DNA from: Tipula vernalis
Taxonomy: Eukaryota > Arthropoda > Insecta > Diptera > Tipulidae
Length of the DNA: 64,000 bases
Assembly (NCBI GenBank): GCA_958295665.1
Contig: OY282560.1
Span: 22,899,653-22,963,652 of the forward strand
Reading direction: 5' to 3'
Under the pieces are notes generated by a model. It was not told where the DNA came from and did no database searches. It was given only the letters and a program-made list of their open reading frames with translations. Positions 11,991-22,180 of this stretch are shown one piece after another. How positions within the stretch are numbered: the first letter of the stretch is position 1; each line of letters begins with the position of its first letter. Made by a program: the position numbers and the translations under genes.

Positions 11991-12986
11991 GAATTCCACA
12001 TATATTTTTCACATGTGGATATCTGTCAGAATTCCCTTAATAATTTCCTTGATATTTCCCTATGTATATTCCACATGAAACCAAATACCCTGTTCTTGAA
12101 TCATTCGGAATTTTTTCTTCACCACTCTAAAATTGTGTCAAATTTCTAAGAACGTTGAATTTATTTTTGATATTTGTTTGGGTTGGTGAGATATTCCCGA
12201 GAGACAAAATCCCGCGCGACATAATCCCGAGGGACAAAATATCGAAGGTACAAAATCCCGAGGGTACAAAATCCCGAGTGTACAAAATTCCGAGGATACA
12301 TAATCCAGAGGGTACAAAATCCCGACGGTACAAAATCCCGAGGGGAGAAAATCCCGAGGTTAAATAACGTACGGGTAAATCCCGTAACCCCGAGGAAATC
12401 CCGAGGACCGCCCCTTCTGGTGAAGGAAAATTTTAATTTACAATAAAATAAAAATCAAAACCGGGATTTTTATTTTTGGAGAACCGGGGTTATTAAGCAG
12501 GTTTATGCAAAAATGGAATTTACAAAGCGGGATTTTTTGGGCATGATTTTAACTATGCGGGATTTTAAAATGCGGGATATCGTCGTTACGATCCCGTTGT
12601 AACCATCACTATATATTTATATATTTTTGCATTGTTTTTTTTTGATATGTGTAGTAGGTCGGTCAGTCATTTTTTAGGAATTCTTTTTATTTTATTAAGA
12701 ATTTTTAAATAAACAAAAATTCGAAATGATTTTTGAATCACAAGATAAAAATTTTGTGAAATTTTTACTCACAAAAACTAAATCTAAAATGTATATTGAC
12801 ATTTTCATATATGGGAAAATTTTTTCACCTGCTTATACTTATTCGGAAATATTCCCTTAGTACAGAAAGAATTCCATTAGTAGCGAATTCAAGAATACAC
12901 GAATTACAATTTTCGAACGTTTTTATGAATTTTGACAGATGTCCGCATGTGGAAAATGGATATGAAATTCGAGAACAGAGCCCCAT
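11976..12986. mobile_element. TIR element carrying a minisatellite
   Basis: The left end (ATGGGCCTTATTCTCGAATT, 11976) and the reverse complement of the right end (ATGGGGCTCTGTTCTCGAAT, ending 12986) match over about 60 bp and share the inner motif ATCTGTCARAATTC. The element is about 1.0 kb and has no transposase. It truncates the unnamed transposon ORF relic at 11976. The interior is dominated by ATCCCG-type repeats, first direct and then inverted. The superfamily was not determined. Confidence 0.6.
12195..12405. repeat. 16-bp minisatellite (AAAATCCCGAGGGTAC)n
   Basis: About ten imperfect copies of AAAATCCCGAGGGTAC run from roughly 12195 to 12365 and decay to 12405. Between about 12460 and 12580 the complementary motif CGGGATTTT recurs four or five times. 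The whole block can therefore fold back on itself. The open frames on both strands here (12127-12333 minus, 12155-12367 plus) are translations of the repeat, not genes. Confidence 0.85.
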
Positions 12987-13309
12987 ATTTACCCAACCGA
13001 TGAAGACAATATTAATACTTTAATTAAATCATCAGATATTGATATTTTAACTAACATGCTCGGAAACATGAACCGTTTATCCATTTATCTCCATCTATCT
13101 TCTCATTTCACATTTTTATGGAATACTGTATTGGTCATAAAAAAAAGATGTATTAACATAAGCGAGCTTATCTACAGGTTGTGACTATAATCAGAGCCTT
13201 CTAAAGTATAGAGTCATAATCAGCATAACATAATTTTTAGAAGCTGTTTTAGTGGTATAACTTTATAATAAAATGTTTATATAAAAGTTTTCTACATATT
13301 GTAACGAAA
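12987..13309. other. No gene seen
   Basis: AT-rich spacer between the minisatellite-bearing TIR element and the long solo LTR. No motif recognised. Confidence 0.4.
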
Positions 13310-13411
13310 TTGCGAGAATTCGTTAACAGATCATAAGATCAGAGGTCTGGTGCGGTTTTGTAGCTGGCTAGAGCTCACGGTGCGACGTGGGGTTCTCCAG
13401 ACGTAATCCTA

Positions 13412-15130
13412 CACTGAAAAAAATATAGTGCATTTTATTTACGAATGGTGTTCATTAACCATAATTCGTACTATTAATGTAAAAATTACCATATTTACGT
13501 TAAAAAAAACAAAATTTAGAAAAATTCATCAAAATTTGTGCGTTAATAGTACGAATCACAGTTCATAAACTAAAAAATGGTTTAATTTATTGTACTATAC
13601 GTATAACATTCACATGTTGTTTGCATATTAGTGAAACTTGCATCATTTTATTAAAAAAACATACTTATGAATAAGACTATGATGAACATTTATTTTAAAT
13701 ACTTACTGTTCATCATATTAACGAAATTGGCTCTATAGTACTTGAATATTACGAATAAATTCATATGCGTAACGATTCCATTACATTTATATTTGTCCGA
13801 ATATATCAAATTTCATAATTGCATAATGTATATGAATTTGTTCGTATTATTAATGATTGGATGAATCTATTCTAGCATCTACGAAAATTACGTAAACTTG
13901 AATCATGATTGGGACAACGAAAGTAAATAAATTTCATACGCTTTATTATTAACTATTATCGTGCGGCTCGAAAGGACCATTTACATAGTTTGAAAAATCG
14001 TGAGAAATTAAAATAATTTTTGTGTGTATCAGGAAATCAGGTAAATATGGCATTTTATGTCCGTGTTTTCGTTTTAATAAGAACTTAAATAAAATCATAA
14101 AACACTTTTGTGTGAAAATCCTTAAAATTCATTGTATAAATAATGAGTAAATTTATAATTTATATGATTTATTATTGTGTTAGTAATACCTCTGCTTTAT
14201 TATAGTGCGCGTGTAAGAAAATGTTTAATATTCCAAATTTTGCTGATCCTGCAAATCAAGTTATTTCAGCAACACTTGGAGAAAATCATGAATTAAACTA
14301 GCTTTTGCAGTACCAATTTGGATCAGATCAGGTAACAAACATAAGCAAATAAAAGTACCTATATGTGATTGTAATTTAATTTATTGATTTTACAGAATAG
14401 CAAATTGCTATCGAATTTTAAAAGAAAAATGGAAGAAATCAACAATTTCGAATGTAACCTGTCAACATGGCGTTTATTAATCCTATTACATTTTTTAATT
14501 ATTATTTATATTTATTTTAAAATTAAAGTTTATTTTTATGAAATTAAATTGATTGCATTTTAAGAACAAATAGAAGAAATCAAAAAAATAAAGGAATTAC
14601 AAAACGAAATTTTAAGTTTTTTATTTCTTTACAACAGTGCTGTACAGATTTTACGAATTTGGTCATCAAACAAAAAATGTTTATTACTAAATATAATTAT
14701 TATGTAATTTTGATTATCAATTATGAACCCGTTCCTGCATATTATGAATTAAAATAATCGTCATATTTATGAATTATTCATAACCACTGCGCACTCTGTT
14801 CTCCGTATGAATTTATTCGTTAATGTGATTTACCATTTCATTAATATTATGAAAAAAAATTAATATAATATTATTAATAATAAGAACCTATTCATCCACA
14901 AATGCTATTAGCTACATTAAAATTATAACGTTTTTCGTATCTTATATGAATCGAATCATAAATACTACAACGTAAGTAGTCAAGATTAAAATAAAAATGT
15001 TTATCTGTTTCACTGTATTAACGTATGATTTTCGTTCTATTAACGAAGGGTCGTATCGGCTCAGTTTTAACGAATTTTTCTTACTATTAATGCAGTTTTT
15101 GTCTACATTGATGCAGGATTTTTTTCAGTG
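13412..15130. mobile_element. TA-flanked TIR element CACTGAAAAAAAT
   Basis: Both ends read CACTGAAAAAAAT inward (13412-13424 and the complement at 15118-15130). TA occurs on each side (13410-13411 and 15131-15132). The host LTR sequence resumes exactly where the other copy (38.99 kb) predicts: ...ATAATCC-like then TATGCTTGTATAACCGCAT. The 1719-bp element has subterminal repeats of TTCGTACTATTAAYG in both orientations. It carries no recognisable transposase. TA duplication and CACTG ends suggest a Tc1/mariner-type non-autonomous element, which is an inference. Confidence 0.75.
14221..14453 (+). pseudogene. Small spliced-looking ORF inside TIR element
   Basis: An ATG at 14221 opens MFNIPNFADPANQVISATLG and runs 37 codons with one in-frame stop (codon 27) to a GT donor at 14332. 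A 64-nt intron-like segment ends in TTTTACAG at 14395, and a second exon-like stretch encodes KLLSNFKRKMEEINNFE before GT at 14454. Ordinary coding composition inside otherwise AT-rich transposon DNA suggests the remains of a small gene, perhaps captured host exons or the element's own protein. No domain is recognised and the stop argues against function. The call is speculative. Confidence 0.25.
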
Positions 15131-16867
15131 TATGCTTGTATAACCGCATAGAATGAAAAGGGAAAAAACAGAAAAAGAAGAAGCCAATCATGACTTAATC
15201 TCAGTAGCTGAAAAAGAAAATGATAAGAAGATTCGTTTGAGATGACACCTTCAACCCCCAGACGATCCCCGCCCAGTCTGCTGCGGAAACCGTCATCCTC
15301 AGAAAACGAAAAACACATGTGCCGTGTTGCTTGCTCCGGCCTGCCACGAGAGAACAACACGACCGGAACAAGACGGAGGAGCGGCCCTCCATAGGACCCT
15401 TACCTCTTTATCATCTGATCACTTAAATAAATTTATTCACTCATTACACACAAGCAGATAAAGAAAAGACAGAAAGAAAATATAATCGCGAAAATGACCA
15501 AGGAGGCACAAAAACAAAACTTACACGACAGTCAAGGTCGGCTCACATACATATATAAATTTAACATTACTAAAGAAAATTATGACTTGAACTAAATTAT
15601 AAAGAAAATTTCAAATTAAACGTGAAAATCATGAAATAAAAAAATAAAAATTTTAATTTACTTAACTAACTAGAGTCACTAGATATAGATTAAACTAACT
15701 ACACAAACAAAATATAGGCCGTTTTTGGTCAAAAAAAAAATACAATATAAATAACGGTACCTTTGGTTCGATCGGCTGACCTCCTCCGGTCACTCAGCAG
15801 CTCGCCTGTTGGCTAGTACTGACTTCAACCTTGTTCTTCCCCCACCACACAATCACCGAAAATGTTTTCACTGCGAACTCGTTTATTGTCCCATAGTTCG
15901 AAACAATCCACACAAATAAATATGATTTCTCTTTTATTTAGGAATATTCACTAATAATTTTCTTTCAAGAAAACTCAGGAGAACCAAAAAATTCAACCAA
16001 ACACAATATCCGTTCAACAATTCACGATTATATATTTTTTTTTATTTAGTTCATATCAAACTATTTTTCTCGGATTAAATAAAACACTAGTGAATTTATT
16101 CACAATTATTGGATTCACTCCAACGTTATTTGATAAAACAAAAAAATACTGTACGAAACAGTTACTATTAATTAGTACAGGCCACATGCCACTTAAATAA
16201 TATTGCACCACGCAATTGAACATCAAAAAAATTAAACTTAATCAACAATTGATCAAAAAAACAAGAATTTTAGTTTTAAAACAATACAAAATTTTCAACA
16301 CTATTTTAGATTTTTTATTTCGAGCTCGAAAAGAAAATCACTCGACCGCTCGCTATTCATCTCCAAACTTGACTCCCCCGATTTCAAAAATCAAAACATG
16401 ACTAAAAAATTTACATCGATTTTATTATTGTTACATATGTATTGGTCTTTTCACATCTCCTCTTCATTTCGCTTTTGGTTCGTTCAAAAAAACCAAAACA
16501 AATTGTATAACCGAAGTAACAATTTATATGCCTTCGGGTGATGGGCCCCATACACACAAACCAAAATCGAGTTGTTTTTTGTTTATAGAAAAATAAGAAA
16601 AATCAAATGTTTTCGAAATCATCCGATATCATGACATCATCACACAACCAATCATCATCCGCCTCATAACAAAATAAACAAATCCAAAAAAAAAATCCGT
16701 ACGTTAATTTGAATCAAAAGATATGTGAATGAATTTAACAGTTATTATTATTGAATGAACGCAAAGATCCAATACAGTGGAACGTCGAGCATTTAACTCG
16801 CACACCAAACAAAACGGAGGAAAAAAAATATTAAAACAGATGTTCGCAGACAAAAGACGGCGTAACA

Positions 16868-17243
16868 ATATCTTTAACAACAATATACAAGAAGGCTATA
16901 TTGGTATTAAGTAAAGATTAATTGCAGAAATATTAAAATTTAATTATTTCTAAAATACAGTTTTCGAACTTCCATTTTAAAAATACATCAAAAGCTGTAT
17001 TTGGTTGAGAAAAAATGAATTCTAATATTTTTTCGATTTAATTTTTATATTCTATGTTAGCATTTCTTCTGTTTTTCATTCAAGCAGTTACGTATTTTAT
17101 TTGTTCGAGCTCAAATTAAATAATTCAAATTTTTTGTTCGAATTATTTAATTCCTGTCATGTGCAATTGTTGTTGTAAATTGCTCAACAAAATACAGCTA
17201 AAGTTGGCTCTAACGAATTAAAATAAAACTTGCTAAATTTACC
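16868..17243. other. No gene seen
   Basis: AT-rich spacer between the solo LTR and the palindromic GCCGAAAG element. No motif recognised. Confidence 0.4.
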
Positions 17244-18135
17244 TTGTTAAAGTTAGCCGATAGTTTTCAGCCGAAAGATATAAAAAAGGTCGGTAATGCA
17301 GATAGTGCCTTGGCTATATCAGCCGACATATTTCAGCCGAAACATATTTTAATTTAAATGGAAAATTAATAAAACAACCTAGAAACTGGTATTTTCATGA
17401 AGTGATTTTACGGCTGAATAAAGGCTCATTTTGGTTTGGCACTGTTTACCATGGGAATTATGCTTCAGGTTTGATCAGAAAAGCAAAATATAAAATGTAA
17501 AAATTTGTATAAATTCAACCTTTACAGTGTCATGTCTGGAAAGTATTTCAATTAATGTGCCTTACCAACAATTATCCCTAGAAAAATTATTAGGGCAAAT
17601 TTCATGCGGGGAGCTCGGGAAAATAAAAAACACGGGGAAAAAACACTGAAAATAAAAACAAAAAAAATAAACAAAAAAATGAGGGTCCAAACTTTTCGTG
17701 ACACTTTAAAGTTGAATTTATACAAATTTTTTAATTTCATATGGACTTTTCATTCAAACGAATTTTCCCGAGCTCGCCACATGAAACTTGCCCTGATAAT
17801 TTTTCTAGGGATAATTGTTGGTAAGGCACACTAATTGAAATACTTTCTAGACATGATGAAGGTTGAGTTTATAAAAATGTTTACATTTTATATTTAGCTT
17901 TTCTGATCAAACCTAAAGCATAATTCCCATGGTAAACAGTGCCAAACCAAAATGAGCCTTTATTCAGCCGTAAAATCACTTCATGAAAATACCAGTTTCT
18001 AGGTTGTTTTGTTAATTTTCCATTTTATTTAAAATATGTTTCGGCTGAAATATGTCGGCTGGTAACTTTCGGCTAATATAGCCAAGACACTATCTGCATT
18101 ACCGACATTTTAAAACTTTCGGCTAACTTTAATAG
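17244..18135. mobile_element. Palindromic GCCGAAAG-family element
   Basis: The ends (TTGTTAAAGTTAGCCGATAG at 17244; its inverse with CTATTAAAGTTAGCCGAAAG ending 18135) belong to the same family as 8222-8813. Nearly the whole element is one inverted repeat. Arms 17244-17624 and 17761-18135 match almost base for base, for example AATTATCCCTAGAAAAATTA against its complement, around a 136-bp AT-rich spacer. Within the arms, TGTATAAATTCAACCTTTAC and GTGTCATGTCTGGAAAG are diverged versions of the satellite unit at 54.3-57.9 kb. Open frames on both strands encode the same nonsense peptide because of the palindrome. Confidence 0.8.
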
Positions 18136-18138
18136 TAT

Positions 18139-18254
18139 TGTTAGGTTTTTGCCATGTCAATCAAGGTTCGTATCGCTGGATTGTGAATAAAACCAAATCA
18201 ATTTAGCACAAAAATTATTACAACACAATTTATTAATAATAATTCACAAAGATA
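18139..18254 (-). mobile_element. LTR fragment (family B), 3' end
   Basis: TGTTAGGTTTTTGCC followed by TCAATCAAGGTTCGTATC is the reverse complement of the 3' end of the family B LTR (…GATACGAACCTTGATTGACAAGGC…AACGTAACA at 29694). About 115 bp remain, directly abutting the palindromic element on the left and the non-LTR retrotransposon fragment on the right. Confidence 0.6.
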
Positions 18255-18274
18255 TTTCTTAAAAACAGAAAAAT

Positions 18275-19394
18275 CTCAACATGCCTATTGCAGGGGAGAT
18301 CTAGTAGAGACTACTCTTCATTCTCTTGTATTTTTCATTTAAAAATCTTTCGAATATAGGGACTACGCAATGGTTACCACCTTCTTGGATATTGAGGGGG
18401 CATTTAACAATGTGCTTCCAGGAGCTATAACTTGGGCACTTTCAGATCTGGGAGTGGATGAATCACTCAAGGACTGGATAGATCAGATGCTAAGAGGCAG
18501 GATCATAAATGGCAGTTTTGCGGAATCCTCCATCAGAAGATTTTCAAGCAGAGGTACGCCGCAGGGTGGCGTATTGTCCCCCTACTTTGGAACTTGGTCA
18601 TAAATGACCTGTTGCTGAGACTGGAGGACGGTGGCTTCAAGGTGGTTGCGTATGCGAATGATGTTGCGATTGGTGTCCGTGGTAAATATCCCGGCACCCC
18701 TGGTGAGCTTATGCAGAATGCCCTGGGCACTATTTCATTATGGGCCAATGGCTATGTGTTGAATGTGAATCCACACAAAACCGAATTGGTTCTCTTCTCT
18801 AGGAAATATAAACTTCCTCACATCGATTCTCCCACTTTAAATGGGGTCAGCTTGACTTTTACAGTTGAAGCGAAGTTTCTGGGTCTCGTTTTGGATAGCA
18901 AATTATATTGGAAACCCAATATTCTGAAAAGGATAAAGAAAGCTTCGGTAGCGCTATATTCTTGCAAAAATGCCATTGGCAAAGGATGGGAGCTGGAGCC
19001 TCGCATCGTACATTGGCTTTATACCGCAGTAGTCACACCCATACTCTTGTATGGGGTAATATTCTGGTGGCCTGCTCTGGACAAAACTGTCAACCAAAAG
19101 CTGTTCACAAAAGTTGAGAGAACAATCTCTCTGTGGATTAGTGGTGCACTGAGGAGCACATCCACTCAGGCACTAGAGACTCTGCTATTTTTTACTCCTC
19201 TAGATATCTTGGGAAAACAGTTCGCAGCTTGTACTGCCATACGGCTGAAATCTATCTTAATGTGGACCTGCAACAATTCAGGGCACTCATCTATTTTGTG
19301 CAACAAACAAATTCCCAAGACCACCGATTATACTGTCCCGTCACTATCTTTTGACACAAAGCTCCGGACTAGGATCTCATCCAGGGAGGACTGA
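18275..19394 (+). pseudogene. Non-LTR reverse transcriptase domain
   Basis: The sequence starts mid-domain with QHAYCRGDLVETTLHSL, then an in-frame stop, then FLDIEGAFNNV (motif A, catalytic Asp). RGTPQGGVLSP (motif B) is followed by a one-base loss in a C run near 18580, which moves the frame before LWNLVINDLL. Motif C reads YANDVAIG where an active enzyme has YADD, so one catalytic aspartate is now asparagine. Thumb and connection sequence follow (LNVNPHKTELVLF, AKFLGLVLDSKLYW, YTAVVTPILLYG) to a stop at 19392. The 5' truncation, stops, frameshift and YAND change show the copy is dead. Confidence 0.85.
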
Positions 19395-20273
19395 ATGATG
19401 GGTGCAGTTTTTGAACCAGGAGTTATAAACTTCTTCACTGATGGTTCAAAACGGGACGGGAAAGTCGGGGCTGGAGTGATATGCGAGGAACTTCTGTTAA
19501 ATCTCTTCTTCCGTCTCCCCGACTAATGTAGCATTTTTCAAGCTGAAGTAACTGCCATAAAGGAAGTCGTAGACTGGTTGAGGTATAATGTAATATCAGT
19601 TTGTGATATTTGCACATATACGGACAGTAAGGCTGCCATTAAAGCGCTTCAATCACACCTCCTCACGTCGAAAGTAGTCCAGAACTGTCTCTCATCTCTT
19701 AACGAGATGGCAGATCAGTTCAACATCCACATTTTATGGGTGCCAGAACATTTCATAAGTACAGGGAATATAAGCGCCGATGGACTGGCTCGACGTGGTA
19801 CAATGGACCACTTCTCAGAAAGCAGGATGGATATTGAAATGCCTCTTGCGTTATGCAAACTGCTGCTTCAGGAAGAATCTTGCAAGCTGACGAATGACAG
19901 ATGGTCAAGTATTACTTCTTGCGTAATAACTCGGCAGGTCTGGCCAAAGTTGGACTTGGCGAGATCCAAACAGCTGATCTTACTTCAGCGAAGTCAGATC
20001 AGTGTGGTTGTTGGAGTGATTACGGGGCACTGTCTCATAGGGAGGCATGCGAGTAAACTTGGTGTCTTCTCACATGGCTACTGTCGCAGTTACGAGGACG
20101 AAAAAGAGGAAGAGACAGTACTTCATCTTCTTTGCACATGCCCTCGTCTAGCACGAAACAGACTAAAGTTTCTAGGGGCACCCCTCTTCAAAGACCTGAC
20201 GGACCTCTGTAGGATGGACGTTAGGAGTATCCAGCGCTTTGTCAAAATGGTTCCAATGAGTTGGAGGGAATAA
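19395..20273 (+). pseudogene. Non-LTR RNase H and C-terminal domain
   Basis: Downstream of the RT the frame shows FFTDGSKRDG (first Asp, 19435), FQAEVTAIKEVVDWL (Glu), YTDSKAAIKALQSH (Asp) and WVPEHFISTGNISADGLARR (final Asp), the four RNase H catalytic positions. One stop lies near 19523. The C-terminal part has GHCLIGRHASKLG, a Cys/His cluster (CRSYEDEKEEETVLHLLCTC) and RLKFLGAPL, typical of RNase H-bearing insect LINEs. The stop codon is at 20271-20273. RNase H removes the RNA strand during element replication. Only the second half of the domain is uninterrupted. Confidence 0.85.
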
Positions 20274-20357
20274 TTATTGTGGTATGGCTACGGACCATTT
20301 TTTGTGTCTATGCCTGGTCCTAGTGGACCGCCACCCAAACCTAACCTAACCTAACCT
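20274..20357 (+). repeat. LINE 3' UTR with CCTAA tail
   Basis: After the stop codon, the conserved segment GGCCTGGTCCTAGTGGACC-like DNA leads into ACCCAAACCTAACCTAACCTAACC. The same 3' UTR and CCTAA tail are seen inverted at 32600-32700, so the tail belongs to the element rather than to one insertion site. Confidence 0.7.
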
Positions 20358-21239
20358 TTTTATTTTCTGTAGCAAAATATTTAAATCTTTAAACTTTATA
20401 AATCTCTTGAAATTTATTTAACTATTTAATTTCTTCAAATTACTTAATTACTAAAAATTCTCTTCAAAATTAGTTTCATACCTTCAAATTCTTAAAATAC
20501 TTAAGATGGTTATTAATCCTAGAAAAAGGTAAAATTGTGAATTAAGATGGAGACATTGTTCTCAAGCGATTTATGGAATTTAATGCACAAATACTCGTAC
20601 ACTTCGATGTTGATTCGAATCTCATACTACTGCGTACTCTCACACTAATTTTGATTTTATCCAAAATGACTTAAGGCTGGTCTATGGTTTTGACAAAAAC
20701 GAGAACTTTTTTTAATTTAGTGCGACTTCAAAAACGGTTTATAAAAACATATTGGCACCCATTAGTCCTTTATTGGATGACTTAGTGATATTAAAGTTAT
20801 TATTACTTCGGTCTAAAAAGATCAAAGTATTAAAATCCTGTCAAAAATGATGAAAAATTTGGCTGGTTCAAAACTATTTTGCTCGACGTTTTGAAAGCCC
20901 CCGACTCCGTCCGTTTATCTGGACGTCTAGATGTCTGGATGTCTGGATGTTTGAATGTCTGTACCAATTTTATCTCGAGAATGACTTGTCCAATTTGAAT
21001 TTTTTTTTTTGCGGGTTGAGTTAAAGTAGAGTTGAAGTTGAGTTTCGATTGGATATATTTTAATGAGTTGTTGACCAATTTTTTATATATGCTGGTTTGA
21101 GGATTGAGTTTGGCGTAGAGTTTGTGGTTGAGTCGAGGGTTAAGTTGAGTTCCGTTTGCGAGTTGAATTAGGGTTGTGTTAAGGTGTAGGTGGGGTTGGA
21201 TTAGGGTGTAGTGAGCAGTTGAGCAATCTATATACAGGG
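20358..21239. other. Low-complexity spacer with degenerate repeats
   Basis: AT-rich sequence. A short tandem stretch at 20918-20965 repeats GTCTGGAT, and 21070-21200 repeats variants of GAGTTGAGTT/GGTTGAG. No gene seen. Confidence 0.5.
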
Positions 21240-21310
21240 AAATTTCACTACAACGGAAATCGACGGGACCAAAAAAGTTGTCCGTTGTAGTGAGGTGTCC
21301 GTTAAACTGA
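21236..21310. repeat. Pogo/Tigger-like terminal hairpin
   Basis: TACAGGGAAATTTCACTACA is followed by ACGGAAATCG and, 20 bp later, by the complementary TCCGTTGTAGTG, giving a 12-bp stem. TA-CAG followed by an 'ACCTCGTTATAACGA'-like pattern is reminiscent of pogo/Tigger element ends, but I found no matching right end. Assignment is tentative. Confidence 0.3.
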
Positions 21311-21339
21311 GGATTTGTGATTTTTTTTTTTTTTAAATT

Positions 21340-21757
21340 TTATTGCCATGCTATATCTTATCCGATTATGATGAAATCCAGCATTTCCAATGGAAATGGG
21401 ATTCTCAAAAGATTTTTTGACGAAGTTCTGGAATATGGCCAAGTAGGATGGAACTTGCTATTTCTTAAATGATTATTATGAAATCTGACATGTGCTTTGG
21501 AAATGGGACTCTAAAATGATTTTTAGATAAAGCTCTAGAATACGCCCAGATAAGATGGAACTTTGCTATTTCTTAACCGATTATGATGAAATTTGGCATT
21601 TGGGTTGTAAATGGCATTCTAAAATGATTTTTAGATAAAGTTCTGGAATATGGCCAATTAGAACGGAACTTGGCTTTTTCTTAACGGACTTGAGTGAAAT
21701 TTGACATCTGCCATCCAAATGGGATTCTAAAGTGATTTTTGGATAAAGTTCTGGAAT
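21340..21757. repeat. Tandem repeat, period about 109 bp, four copies
   Basis: Four copies start near 21341, 21449, 21558 and 21665. Each contains GGAACTTGCTATTTCTTAA, then GATTATGATGAAATYTGRCA, then GGGATTCTAAAATGATTTTT and AGATAAAGTTCTGGAATATG. The copies differ at roughly one base in seven. No coding potential. Confidence 0.85.
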
Positions 21758-21759
21758 AT

Positions 21760-21912
21760 TAATTGTATGATGGATGGTATGATGGTATGATTTTATGCTC
21801 GTTTAATGGTATGATGGTTTGTATATAAGAATTGTGTGATTGGTGATGGTAACGGTTATGGTGGTATTATGATGATGATGGTATGATGGTATGTTGGTAT
21901 GATGGTATGAGT
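21760..21912. repeat. Microsatellite (GATGGTAT)n
   Basis: Imperfect GATGGTATGATGGTAT runs, broken near 21820-21860 and resuming to 21912. Confidence 0.85.
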
Positions 21913-22180
21913 TCGAGCTAAGTTAAGTTAGGATTTAGTTAGCCTGCGTTGGGGTTTAGTAACTTGATCAGTTGGGAATTATTTAAGAGTTGATTTGGAG
22001 TTAGGTTAAGGGTTGATTTGAAAGTTGATTTGGCATTGATTTGATGATTGGTTTGAGGGTTTGGTTGACGGTTAATTTGATGATTGCGCTTAGAATTATG
22101 TTGCGATTGAGATGGAGGTTGATTTATATATTGAGTTGGAAATTGAGCTGAAGATTGACTTAAGAGATTCATTTCGGGGT
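21913..22180. repeat. Degenerate GTTGATTTG repeat
   Basis: Short motifs GGTTGATTTGA and GAGTTGATTTGG recur at irregular spacing. The minus-strand open frame here is Asn/Gln/Ser-rich low-complexity translation and not a gene. Confidence 0.6.

Larger units (their letters stand above)
13310..16867 (+). mobile_element. Long solo LTR (family A), split by an insertion
   Basis: It begins TGTAACGAAATTGCG and ends GGCGTAACA. ATAT stands immediately outside both ends (13306-13309 and 16868-16871), a 4-bp target duplication of the kind made by Ty3/Gypsy elements such as 17.6 and 297. Without the nested 1.7-kb element it is about 1.84 kb, long for an LTR. A block near 13340-13400 (TAGCTGGCTAGAGCTCAC) is shared with the second copy at 38889. 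It contains a markedly GC-richer stretch at 15240-15400. No internal retroelement genes accompany it, so it is most simply a solo LTR. A long-TIR element with TGTWACG ends is an alternative. Confidence 0.6.
18255..20357 (+). mobile_element. 5'-truncated non-LTR retrotransposon (I/R1/LOA-type)
   Basis: It contains a reverse transcriptase and an RNase H domain in one series of frames, then a C-terminal Cys/His segment, a roughly 85-bp 3' UTR and a tail AACCTAACCTAACCTAACC. RNase H downstream of RT is typical of the I, R1 and LOA clades, not of Jockey proper. ORF1, the endonuclease and the RT N-terminus are missing, as usual after incomplete target-primed reverse transcription. The left border is the point where the family B LTR fragment ends. 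A second, shorter copy lies at 32600-33146. Confidence 0.85.

Noticed and set aside
12127..12367. Proline/serine-rich repetitive protein on either strand
   Set aside because: Translation of the 16-bp minisatellite. Every frame gives a periodic peptide, and there is no start context or flanking coding sequence.
17552..17834. Two opposite frames both ending in KFALIIFLGIIVGKAH-like peptides, suggesting a membrane peptide gene
   Set aside because: They are the two arms of the palindromic GCCGAAAG element read on opposite strands. The identity is due to the inverted repeat, not to a gene.
21939..22172. Asn/Gln/Ser-rich minus-strand protein
   Set aside because: It is the complement of the degenerate GTTGATTTG repeat, so low complexity explains the open frame.
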